This document shows, one piece after another, positions 26,809-35,057 of a stretch of DNA of 64,000 nucleotides. Both the position numbers and the translations under genes were made by a program. The notes below the pieces were generated by a model. That model saw only the letters and a program-made list of their open reading frames with translations, did no database searches and was not told the DNA's origin. Source of the stretch: Aequorivita marisscotiae (GTDB lineage: Bacteria; Bacteroidota; Bacteroidia; Flavobacteriales; Flavobacteriaceae); NCBI RefSeq assembly GCF_029814825.1, contig NZ_CP122379.1:3387113-3451112 (forward strand). Direction: 5' to 3'. Numbering within the stretch: the stretch's first letter is position 1; each line of letters begins with the position of its first letter.

Positions 26809-28188
26809 GTGTACGCAATTTTAGACATAGAAACGACGGGAGGAAAATACAATGAGGAGGGAATCACCGAAATTGCAATATACAGGTTTGACGGCCATCA
26901 AATCGTCGATCAGTTTTCAAGTCTTATCAATCCTGAGATACCCATACAGCCCTTTGTTGTAAACCTTACCGGCATTAATAATGAAATGCTTCGGAATGCG
27001 CCAAAATTCTACGAAATAGCAAAGCGCGTTATCGAAATTACCGAAGACTGCGTAGTGGTAGCGCATAATGCACTTTTTGACAAACGAATTCTTACAACCG
27101 AATTTGACCGATTGGGATATCAATTTGAAAAGAAAACACTATGTACGGTAGAACTTTCAAAAAAATTGATTCCAGATATGCCATCGTATAGTTTGGGAAA
27201 ATTAGTACGCGCATTGGGCATTCCTTTAAGCGACCGCCATCGCGCACAAGGCGATGCTAAGGCAACCGTAGCACTTTTTAAAATGTTGTTGGACAAAGAC
27301 AAGTCTAAAGAAATAATTACCGAAACCCTTCGTAAAGACACCAAAAAACAGCTAGAGCCAAAGCTCTTAGATATAATTAAAGACACGCCTTCTGAAACTG
27401 GCGTATATTATATGCGCAATGAGGCCGGCAAGATTATATACATCGGGAAAAGTAAAAATATTAAGAAACGCCTAACACAACATTTCACAAGTGACAACAG
27501 AAAATCTAAAAAAATTCAGTTGGAAGTAAAGTCTGTTTCATATGAAAAAACAGGAAACGAACTTATTGCTCTATTAAAGGAATGCGAAGAAATAAAACAC
27601 AACAAACCTTTGTACAACAGAGCATTGCGACATACTACATTTACGCATCAGCTTACATCGTTTGTAGATGAAAAAGGCTATATAAATCTAAAAATTGAAA
27701 AGGCAGATAATCGTAAAAAAGCCATAACTACCTTCGGCAATTATCAACAGGCCAAAACGGCACTGTTTAAAATAACTGAAGAATATCAACTTTGTGAAAA
27801 ACTTACTGGACTAAACCATACAGAAAAACAATGTTTTAATTACACTATTCAAGAATGCTTTGGAGCATGTGTAAATAATGAGGCAGTTGCTGAATATAAC
27901 AGCCGCGTAAATTCTTTTTTGGAAAAATGTAGTTACGAAAACCAAAACATGTTAATAATAGATCGCGGAAGGGAAATTGAGGAACGATCGGTAATTTTAA
28001 TTGAAAACGGTGTTTATAAAGGATACGGTTTTTATAATTTGAACCATCAAATAAACAATCCTGAAATATTAAAATCTATCATAAATCCAATGCAAAACAA
28101 TCGGGATGTACAGCATATTATCCAAAGTTATTTACGAAGGAAAAAAGTACTTAAAACGGTTAAGCTTACCGCCAATACTGTGAATTAA
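26809..28188 (+). CDS. DnaQ-like exonuclease fused to a GIY-YIG (UvrC/Cho-type) nuclease domain
   Basis: A 459-residue two-nuclease protein. Residues 1-165 are a 3'-5' exonuclease of the epsilon type with DIET (Asp6, Glu8), HNALFD (86-91) and HRAQGD (144-149). Residues about 195-280 are a GIY-YIG domain: GVY at 198-200, YIG at 211-213, and LLKECEEIK with the acidic residue. The rest has the cysteine-containing region typical of Cho/UvrC relatives (KQCFNYTIQECFGAC). It may act in DNA repair, with Cho-like incision coupled to 3' trimming. GTG at 26809 is the start. Such fusions are known from actinobacteria and other phyla. Confidence 0.85.
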   Translation: MYAILDIETTGGKYNEEGITEIAIYRFDGHQIVDQFSSLINPEIPIQPFVVNLTGINNEMLRNAPKFYEIAKRVIEITEDCVVVAHNALFDKRILTTEFDRLGYQFEKKTLCTVELSKKLIPDMPSYSLGKLVRALGIPLSDRHRAQGDAKATVALFKMLLDKDKSKEIITETLRKDTKKQLEPKLLDIIKDTPSETGVYYMRNEAGKIIYIGKSKNIKKRLTQHFTSDNRKSKKIQLEVKSVSYEKTGNELIALLKECEEIKHNKPLYNRALRHTTFTHQLTSFVDEKGYINLKIEKADNRKKAITTFGNYQQAKTALFKITEEYQLCEKLTGLNHTEKQCFNYTIQECFGACVNNEAVAEYNSRVNSFLEKCSYENQNMLIIDRGREIEERSVILIENGVYKGYGFYNLNHQINNPEILKSIINPMQNNRDVQHIIQSYLRRKKVLKTVKLTANTVN

Positions 28189-28227
28189 ATTAAAGTTCCC
28201 TATTTTTAGTCTTTCAAATAATATAAA

Positions 28228-29076
28228 TTGAAACCAAGCAATAAAAAATCCTGGCGCTATAAAATTCATGAGATAATCTATGAGGCAGATACGCCCATGG
28301 GGAAGCTTTTTGATATTATTCTACTTATATTAATATTACTTAGCGTAATAATTGTTATGCTAGAGAGCGTACGTTCTATAGATTTAGAATATCACAAATT
28401 GTTTTATGTTATTGAATGGATTATAACCATCTTTTTTACCATTGAATATATAGCTCGAATTATCACTGTAAAGAAACCAAAAAACTACATTTTCAGTTTC
28501 TACGGTATTATTGATTTGTTGTCAACCATTCCATTATACCTGTCTTTTATTTTAGTGGGAAGCAACTATTTGCTTACAGTGCGGGCCATGCGGTTGTTGC
28601 GCGTTTTTAGAATATTAAAAATAGCACGGTATATAGGTGAAGGCAATAAACTGAAAAAAGCACTTTTAGAAAGCCGAGCAAAAATATTTATATTCATTTT
28701 TGCCGTACTTATTGTCGCTATTATTGCAGGCACGCTTATGTATTTAATTGAAGGAGAAGAAAGTGGTTTTAAGAGTATCCCGGTTAGTGTATATTGGTGC
28801 ATCGTTACCCTTACCACGGTAGGTTTTGGCGATATTGCCCCCGTTACACCTGCGGGTCAGTTTTTGGCAACCATAATTATGATTCTAGGTTATGGAGTTA
28901 TAGCTGTACCCACGGGAATTATTAGTGCCCAATATGTAAGAAAAGAGAGAGACGATTTTGTTCACGTAAACACTCAGTCTTGTAGAAATTGCGGCGCATC
29001 TAAACATAGAGATGATGCAAAATTCTGTCATAAATGTGGCTATGAATTGCATTCAGAAACTAACCCCATAGCGTAA
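28228..29076 (+). CDS. Voltage-gated-type potassium channel with C-terminal zinc ribbon
   Basis: A 282-residue six-helix inner-membrane ion channel. The S4 helix has regularly spaced charges (VRAMRLLRVFRILKIARYI; Arg119, 122, 125, 128, 134), the selectivity filter is TTVGFGD at 196-202, and the inner helix follows. The tail carries CxxC at 252-255 and 267-270 (CRNCGASKHRDDAKFCHKC), a small zinc ribbon in place of a usual RCK or cyclic-nucleotide domain. It starts with TTG at 28228; no ATG precedes helix one. Its stop overlaps the miaA start by one base (TAATG). Confidence 0.9.
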   Translation: MKPSNKKSWRYKIHEIIYEADTPMGKLFDIILLILILLSVIIVMLESVRSIDLEYHKLFYVIEWIITIFFTIEYIARIITVKKPKNYIFSFYGIIDLLSTIPLYLSFILVGSNYLLTVRAMRLLRVFRILKIARYIGEGNKLKKALLESRAKIFIFIFAVLIVAIIAGTLMYLIEGEESGFKSIPVSVYWCIVTLTTVGFGDIAPVTPAGQFLATIIMILGYGVIAVPTGIISAQYVRKERDDFVHVNTQSCRNCGASKHRDDAKFCHKCGYELHSETNPIA

Positions 29077-29993
29077 TGCGTTCCAAAAAACCATTGCTTA
29101 TTTGCGTTGTGGGCGCTACCGCCATCGGTAAAACTTCATTAGCTGTAAAACTTGCAAAGGCTTTTTCTACCGAAATAATCTCGGCAGATTCAAGACAATT
29201 TTTTAAAGAAACACACATTGGAACCGCTGTTCCCAGCGAGGACGAATTAAATGCGGCACCCCACCATTTTATTCAAACTAAAAGTATTTTAGAAGACTAT
29301 TCGGTGGGCGATTTTGAAAAAGATGCCATTGCTTTGTTAACTACACTTTTTAAAAAGCACAACATTGTTATAATGGTAGGCGGTTCCGGACTTTATGTAG
29401 ATGCAGTGGTAAAAGGATTAGACAATTTTCCGAAAGTAGAATCAGGCATACGCGACAAGTTAAATACCGAACTGATGGAAAGCGGAATTGAAGTACTTCA
29501 AAATGAATTAAAAAAGGCAGATCCTCATTATTTTGAAAAAGTTGATATTCAAAATCCACACAGATTGGTACGGGCGCTGGAAATATATCGAGGTACGGGA
29601 AAACCGTATTCGTCTTTCTTAAATAATAAAACCGTACATAGAAATTTTGAAACACTTTTTGTCGGCTTAACGGCAGACAGGGAAACCATCTATAGTCGAA
29701 TTAATTTGCGGGTAAACAAGATGGTAGAGGCCGGCTTGGTTAAGGAAGCAAAAGCGTTACTACCTCACAGAAAAAGAAACGCGTTGCAAACGGTAGGCTA
29801 TCGGGAGCTTTTTGAATATTTTGATGGAAACTTTACCTTGGAAGAAGCTATTGCTGAAATTAAAAAAAACACCAGAAGATTTGCAAAACGCCAAAATACG
29901 TGGTTTAAAAAAAATGATGCCATTCACTGGTTTGATTATAAAACCAGCGCTAAAATAATTGTAAAGTATATAAAAGAAAAAAACGCCCACTAG
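29076..29993 (+). CDS. miaA: tRNA dimethylallyltransferase
   Basis: It adds a dimethylallyl group to A37 of tRNAs that read codons starting with U. The 305-residue length is typical. It has the P-loop VVGATAIGKTS (residues 11-21), EIISADSRQFF, VGGSGLYVDAV, and the QNPHRLVRALEIYRGTGKP region; YRELFEYFDGNFTLEEAI closes the family pattern. Translation is probably coupled to that of the channel gene, with a one-base overlap. A terminator overlaps its stop codon. Confidence 0.96.
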   Translation: MRSKKPLLICVVGATAIGKTSLAVKLAKAFSTEIISADSRQFFKETHIGTAVPSEDELNAAPHHFIQTKSILEDYSVGDFEKDAIALLTTLFKKHNIVIMVGGSGLYVDAVVKGLDNFPKVESGIRDKLNTELMESGIEVLQNELKKADPHYFEKVDIQNPHRLVRALEIYRGTGKPYSSFLNNKTVHRNFETLFVGLTADRETIYSRINLRVNKMVEAGLVKEAKALLPHRKRNALQTVGYRELFEYFDGNFTLEEAIAEIKKNTRRFAKRQNTWFKKNDAIHWFDYKTSAKIIVKYIKEKNAH

Positions 29994-30006
29994 GAGGCGT
30001 TTTTTT
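29978..30006. terminator. Bidirectional hairpin between miaA and the response-regulator gene
   Basis: AAAAAACGCC pairs with GGCGTTTTTT. The miaA stop codon lies in the loop. A and T runs on both sides let it work for both converging genes. Confidence 0.85.
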
Positions 30007-30028
30007 ACACATATCTTAATTTACACTA

Positions 30029-30745
30029 CTAGTTGTCTACTTCGCTTTTAACAACCAATCGGAAACCTTCACCGTGAATATTGATTATTTCTACCCCATC
30101 ATCTTTACTAAGATATTTTCTGAGTTTAGCAATGTAAACGTCCATACTTCTTGAGGTAAAGTAGTTATCATCTCTCCAAATCTTGGTTAGCGCCAATTCA
30201 CGTGGCATTAAATCATTTTTATGAAGTGCCAATAAACGCAACAATTCGTTTTCTTTTGGCGATAATTTGATAGGGGTTTCTTTATTGTAGGTTAAGAAAC
30301 GTAGCTTAGAATTTAAGTGGAAATTACCAATCTCAAATTCAAATTGCTTGCTATCTGCAATAGAATCTGTTGCCTTTCTTTGAATAATAGCTTTTATTTT
30401 CATCAACAATACTTCGCTATCAAAAGGCTTGTTTAAATAATCGTCTGCACCTACTTTATAGCCTTTTAGCACATCTTCCTTCATAGCTTTCGCTGTAAGG
30501 AAAATAATAGGTACGTCTTCATTTTTTTCACGTATTTCCTTAGCCAATGTAAACCCATCTTTGTAAGGCATCATAACGTCTAATATGCAGAGATCGAAAT
30601 CGTCTTTTTTAAATTTTTCAAAACCTTCCATTCCGTTTTTTGCGTGTGTAACGTTATAATCGTTCATCGCTAGATAGTCTTTAAGAACTGTTCCGAAATT
30701 GGGATCGTCTTCTACTAAGAGTATTTTTTTGTTTTCTGTTTCCAT
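30029..30745 (-). CDS. OmpR-family response regulator
   Basis: A 238-residue DNA-binding regulator. The receiver domain (about 5-122) has the acidic pair in VEDD, the phosphorylated Asp56 in LDVMMP and FLTAK. The winged-helix output domain (about 135-232) includes LSPKENELLRLLALHKND and the RSMDVYIAKLRKYL recognition region. It resembles the RprY group of Bacteroidota. The sensor kinase gene ends 12 bases upstream, so the two form an operon. No target is evident in the window. Confidence 0.93.
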   Translation of the reverse strand: METENKKILLVEDDPNFGTVLKDYLAMNDYNVTHAKNGMEGFEKFKKDDFDLCILDVMMPYKDGFTLAKEIREKNEDVPIIFLTAKAMKEDVLKGYKVGADDYLNKPFDSEVLLMKIKAIIQRKATDSIADSKQFEFEIGNFHLNSKLRFLTYNKETPIKLSPKENELLRLLALHKNDLMPRELALTKIWRDDNYFTSRSMDVYIAKLRKYLSKDDGVEIINIHGEGFRLVVKSEVDN

Positions 30746-30757
30746 AATTTTAAGATA

Positions 30758-32317
30758 TTAAGATATTAGGTGTAGTTTTAATATAAAGGTGCTGCCTTTT
30801 CCTTTTTCACTTTCAACAAATATTTCGGCGTCGTGATCGTCTAAAATTCGTTTAACATATGCTAGACCGAGTCCGTGCCCTTTAACGTTGTGTATATCGC
30901 CCGTGTGTTCACGGTAAAACTTTTCAAATATTTTTTTCTGAACCCCTTTGCTCATTCCCATGCCTTGGTCGCGAATCTTTAAGATAACACTATTTTTAAC
31001 GTTTTCTGAATAGATATCTATTTTTGGTTGCTCTTCAGAATATTTAATTGCGTTGTCCAATATATTTACTATTACATTTGTTAAATGCGACTCGTTTGCC
31101 AGTACCGTAGACTTAAGCGCTCCATAATGTGTGTTTATATAACCGCCTTTATCTTCAACTATTAGGCTTACGTGCGAGATTGAATCTTCGACCAAATCTT
31201 GTAAATCTACACGCTCTTTTGGTAGATCCAGCTCATTTTTTTCAAGTTTTGAAATTCGAAGTACATTTTCTACTTGTGCATTCATTCTTCTATTTTCATC
31301 TCGAATCATTCCCAAATATCGGTTCAAAAACTCTTTGTTATCCTTTACTTTCGGGTTTTTAAGGGAATCTAACGCTAAATTAATAGTCGCGATTGGCGTT
31401 TTAAATTCGTGCGTCATATTATTGATAAAATCACTCTTAATCTGAGAAATCTGACGCTGCTTATATATCTGCGAAATCGCGCTAGAATAGGCCAATATTA
31501 TCACTGCCGTAAATACCAGTGAGAGGATGGCCATTCCTAAAATACTATTAATTACTAATTTCTCCTTTTCTGAAAAATTTACATAAAGCTCATAATTGCT
31601 TTTATTTTCATTTACGAACAGGGGAACGATATAGGTATTATCAGGATTGAACTTAAAATTTTTTGAACGTACTTTTGTTTCAAGGTTATTATTAAAAATA
31701 GCAAACTCAAATTTAGATTTTAACCCACGCTCCTTTAGCTCTTTTGAAATTAGTTTCGAAATCTCTTCTTCCTTAACCCGCTTGTATATAGGAACCATTG
31801 ATGTTACATTACTAACAAAATCTTCAAATTGTTTGCGTTCGTAATCTTTTAATCTAGAAAACGACTCCACTCTCGTTTGGGTTGTGGTGGTTCCGTCTAT
31901 TCCTTCAGTTATTTTTGTCTTTGTTTTTCTGCTGGTAAGTTTTCTAAATTGAATGCTATCCATTTCAGAATCAAAAAATCCAGAAGAAAGTTTGTAATCC
32001 TGTTCTAAAATTCCATCGGTAAAAATAAAAGTTTCATTTGTTGCCTTATTTTGAATTCGATAGGCTAACTCTGTAAAACTTTGGCTGTCGGGCACCTGTA
32101 TGCTATCTACATACGCACTGTAAACTTGATAATACGCTTCGTTTTCTCGTAACTGAATTTCCCTTGCCACTGACAAAATCACCTGCTTGGAATTTATAGT
32201 AAACTGTTCCGCTTTTGTTTTATAAGCGTTTGATATCCAATATCCCTGAACAAATACTATTCCCAATAATGAGAGGCTCATGAGCGCTATAAGCAATACG
32301 AATAGCTTTTTGTTCAT
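30758..32317 (-). CDS. Membrane sensor histidine kinase
   Basis: A 519-residue kinase from ATG at 32317. It has a first membrane helix (residues 5-27), a sensor domain of about 225 residues outside the membrane, a second helix (about 254-278), the HisKA domain with His303 in MTHEFKTPIATI, and the ATPase domain (NILDNAIKYS, IRDQGMGMS, GLGLAYVKRIL). It is the partner of the adjacent response regulator and resembles RprX. ATG at 32317 is preferred to one at 32341, because a perfect -7 element (TACTTTTG, 32329-32322) lies between them; the transcript may be nearly leaderless. Confidence 0.92.
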   Translation of the reverse strand: MNKKLFVLLIALMSLSLLGIVFVQGYWISNAYKTKAEQFTINSKQVILSVAREIQLRENEAYYQVYSAYVDSIQVPDSQSFTELAYRIQNKATNETFIFTDGILEQDYKLSSGFFDSEMDSIQFRKLTSRKTKTKITEGIDGTTTTQTRVESFSRLKDYERKQFEDFVSNVTSMVPIYKRVKEEEISKLISKELKERGLKSKFEFAIFNNNLETKVRSKNFKFNPDNTYIVPLFVNENKSNYELYVNFSEKEKLVINSILGMAILSLVFTAVIILAYSSAISQIYKQRQISQIKSDFINNMTHEFKTPIATINLALDSLKNPKVKDNKEFLNRYLGMIRDENRRMNAQVENVLRISKLEKNELDLPKERVDLQDLVEDSISHVSLIVEDKGGYINTHYGALKSTVLANESHLTNVIVNILDNAIKYSEEQPKIDIYSENVKNSVILKIRDQGMGMSKGVQKKIFEKFYREHTGDIHNVKGHGLGLAYVKRILDDHDAEIFVESEKGKGSTFILKLHLIS

Positions 32318-32399
32318 ACCCCAAAAGTAAGATTTTAACATTTAGCCACTTGGTAGTTTAACCAAATGTTAACAAAAGAAATACAGCTATAACAACGCC

Positions 32400-32978
32400 T
32401 TACAACAGAAGCGTTTTATGGATTTCAGAAACGCGCTTTTTAGTTGCTTCAATAGTGGTATTTTCGATAATAATATCGGCCAATTTTAGCTTTTCTTTAT
32501 CGCTCCATTGGTTATTAATGCGTTGCTCTATTGCTTCTTTCGAAGTTTTATCGCGTGCCATAACACGCGCTATTCTAATGGCTTTTGGCGCCGTAACAAG
32601 TATTGTAAGGTCGCAGTGTTTATAACCGCCGTTTTCAAAAAGGATAGCGGCTTCCTTTATTACATATGGAGCATTTTGTTTAGTAGTCCATTTTTTAAAA
32701 TGCATGGCCACTCGTGGATGTATAATTTTGTTAACCGCTTGTAATAAGTTTGTATCGTTAAAGATTTTATCTGCGACGTAGGTGCGATTTAAACCTGCGT
32801 CTGTGTAGGCATTTTCACCTAAAAGAGCAATTAATTCCCTACGGATTATCTTGGAAGAATTGGTAAGTTTTTTAGCTTCAACATCGGCAATATATATAGG
32901 TACGCCTAGTTTAGAAAACATTTTTGCCACGGTAGTCTTGCCACTTCCTATCCCTCCGGTAAGACCAATAATTTTCAT
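32400..32978 (-). CDS. coaE: Dephospho-CoA kinase
   Basis: The last step of coenzyme A synthesis, phosphorylating the 3'-hydroxyl of dephospho-CoA. The 192-residue protein starts with the P-loop IIGLTGGIGSGKTTVA and has PIYIADVEAK, VVKEAAILFE-type (VIKEAAILFENGG) and the RIARVMARDKTSKE lid segment. It is cytoplasmic. It lies in a leftward series after the YbbR-like gene (29 bases away). CoaBC for earlier CoA steps is at 52.6 kb. Confidence 0.95.
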   Translation of the reverse strand: MKIIGLTGGIGSGKTTVAKMFSKLGVPIYIADVEAKKLTNSSKIIRRELIALLGENAYTDAGLNRTYVADKIFNDTNLLQAVNKIIHPRVAMHFKKWTTKQNAPYVIKEAAILFENGGYKHCDLTILVTAPKAIRIARVMARDKTSKEAIEQRINNQWSDKEKLKLADIIIENTTIEATKKRVSEIHKTLLL

Positions 32979-33007
32979 TGTGTAATATTTACGTTGTAAT
33001 CGTTAAA

Positions 33008-33976
33008 TTATTTAAAAATAAAGAAATCGATTTTTTTTGGCTCAAAAACAACGTTCAAAATACCCGGTGGCATTTTTTCTAAAGTAGGCAACATAAAATT
33101 GTCGTCTTTGTTTCTCTTGGCGTAATCGCATATAACCCTAAAATTTTCTTTAGAAATTTTGGTGAATTCGCTCACCGGCACATCGTACGATACGGTAACG
33201 GAGGGCGATATTAATTTTATTTCCATTTCTGGCGGAAGATTAATTACCTCTATGGGAAGGGTAAATTGTCCTTGGGAGTATTCCGCTACTTTTAAATTAA
33301 TGGTTACGGTGTTGGGTTTAATTGAAACAATTTCGGAATTAGGGGAAACTAAACTTATAGATTTCGAAATACTTTTTTCTATTCCATTCAATGAAACTTC
33401 TTCGGTTCTAATTGAATTTATTTTTTTTAATGTACCCGAAGGACCCGAAATGGTTACAGAATCCGGACTTATTTTTATACTGTCCCTAGGTTTAAATCCG
33501 TCTTTAAAAGAAAGTTTTGTACTTGGAACTACTTTTACTTTTTTGAGCACAATTGGGTCCAAAACAACCTTTAATTCCTCTACCGATAAATTTTTGATAC
33601 CTAAGTTTCTATTAAAATTAGAGGAAACCATTCGCGACAATTCATTTTTACTAATGGTGAAATGGTCTTTTTCATTGTCGTAAAATTCACTTACTTGTAC
33701 ATCAATTCTCGGTTTTTTAAATTTATAGAATAAAATTTCGAAACCATTTGCCGTTAAATCAAACATAATGGTGTGCAAGTTTTTTTCAGATAATGCCGTG
33801 GTTTCTGGTATATTTTCATAATTAATTTTGGCTTCCATTGTAGTAGTAAACTCTCTACTAAATTTGGTTAAAATCCAGAAAATAGCAGCAATTAGCAGAA
33901 AGAATAAAAAGCGTTTTATCTTTAAATTCTTATTCTTCTTAAAAATTCCTTTTGTCATACTATTTTTATTGGCCAT
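33008..33976 (-). CDS. YbbR-like (CdaR-type) domain protein, membrane anchored
   Basis: A 322-residue protein with a basic cytoplasmic start, one membrane helix (FLFFLLIAAIFWILT, about residues 24-40) and an extracytoplasmic part made of about three YbbR-like beta domains; SPDSVTISGPSGTLKKI and VSPNSEIVSIKPNTVTI are typical. In Firmicutes such proteins control the diadenylate cyclase CdaA, but no cyclase gene is next to this one, and the Bacteroidota family may do something else. ATG at 33976 is chosen over a preceding TTG. The glycosyltransferase gene ends eight bases upstream. Confidence 0.82.
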   Translation of the reverse strand: MANKNSMTKGIFKKNKNLKIKRFLFFLLIAAIFWILTKFSREFTTTMEAKINYENIPETTALSEKNLHTIMFDLTANGFEILFYKFKKPRIDVQVSEFYDNEKDHFTISKNELSRMVSSNFNRNLGIKNLSVEELKVVLDPIVLKKVKVVPSTKLSFKDGFKPRDSIKISPDSVTISGPSGTLKKINSIRTEEVSLNGIEKSISKSISLVSPNSEIVSIKPNTVTINLKVAEYSQGQFTLPIEVINLPPEMEIKLISPSVTVSYDVPVSEFTKISKENFRVICDYAKRNKDDNFMLPTLEKMPPGILNVVFEPKKIDFFIFK

Positions 33977-33984
33977 CAATAAAT

Positions 33985-34986
33985 TTACTTAAAAAATAAA
34001 AAAGGAAATTGTTCCTGTGGATCTTTCTTTAAAATGTTTATTAAAAAATTCGATTTTAAAAATGCAATCCCGTACCCGAAAAATTGAACAAAAACTGCTC
34101 GCAAGGTAAGAATACCAATATAGGCACTTCGATTTTTGAGGCTTGAGTCTATAAATATTAAAATTAAATACAAAAGAATTGGCAGTAAAAACCAAGGCGT
34201 TATAAGTATTGAAAGCAAGACGGAAAACAAGACAAACAATACAAATAAGGTTGGAAACCAGAATGTTATTTTAGCTGCATCCGGATGCCATTTATTTAAT
34301 ATAGGGCGAACCAATCCAAATTTTTTCACTTGCAAATAAAACTTACTCCAAGAAATCCGCCGTTTGTGATATACATAAGCCTCGGGTAAAAACGTAGTAT
34401 CAAATCCTGTTTTTAAGATACGTTGCGAAAGATCTGGATCCTCACCTGGGTGTATTTTTGAATATCCCCCAGTTTTTAAAAATGCTTGTTTTGAAATGCC
34501 CATATTAAAACTTCGGGGTTCAAATTTATTTACACTTTTTATATTACCCCGAATCCCGCCAGTTGTAAGAAACGAAGTCATTGTATAATTAATTGCTTTC
34601 TGCAATGCAGTAAAACTTTTGTGTGCCGCATCTGCTCCGCCAAAACAATGGAAATAGTTTTCGTGAAGAAAGGTATCAACAGTTTTTAGATAATGCGGCG
34701 GCAATATACAATCTGAATCTAAAATTATAAAGTAGTTGCCTTTTGCGTGTTCCATTCCATAATTTCGAGAATCGCCCGGACCAGAATTCGGTTTAAAAAA
34801 GTATGAAATTGAAAGCTTCTTAGAAAATTGTGTCACAACCTCTTTTGATGTTTCGGTAGAACCGTCTTCCACGATTACAATTTCGAACTCTTTTTTAAAA
34901 TCTAAGGCAACAAAACTCTCTAAAAGTTCCTTAACTTCCTGAGGACGGTTATATACTGGGATTATAAAAGAATAGCTTATTTGCAT
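33985..34986 (-). CDS. Family 2 glycosyltransferase, membrane associated
   Basis: A 333-residue GT-A enzyme. FIIPVYNRPQEVKELLES opens the nucleotide-sugar domain, IVEDGSTE and LDSDCILPP give the acidic metal-binding motif (DSD), and PGEDPDLSQRI is the ED acceptor motif. The C-terminal 100 residues hold two or three membrane helices (FPTLFVLFVLFSVLLSILI). Donor and acceptor sugars are unknown. It is the first gene of the leftward series running through ybbR-like, coaE and the two-component system. Confidence 0.9.
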   Translation of the reverse strand: MQISYSFIIPVYNRPQEVKELLESFVALDFKKEFEIVIVEDGSTETSKEVVTQFSKKLSISYFFKPNSGPGDSRNYGMEHAKGNYFIILDSDCILPPHYLKTVDTFLHENYFHCFGGADAAHKSFTALQKAINYTMTSFLTTGGIRGNIKSVNKFEPRSFNMGISKQAFLKTGGYSKIHPGEDPDLSQRILKTGFDTTFLPEAYVYHKRRISWSKFYLQVKKFGLVRPILNKWHPDAAKITFWFPTLFVLFVLFSVLLSILITPWFLLPILLYLILIFIDSSLKNRSAYIGILTLRAVFVQFFGYGIAFLKSNFLINILKKDPQEQFPFLFFK

Positions 34987-35005
34987 CGCGCTAAGTTAAT
35001 GAAAT

Positions 35006-35034
35006 AAAAAAAGCCACCCACTTTCGTGGATGGC
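35006..35034 (-). terminator. Terminator of array gene 1
   Basis: GCCACCCAC pairs with GTGGATGGC; read leftward a T run follows. The same hairpin, with small changes, ends array genes 2 and 3. Confidence 0.85.
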
Positions 35035-35057
35035 CTTTATATAAGAATTGTGAAAAA

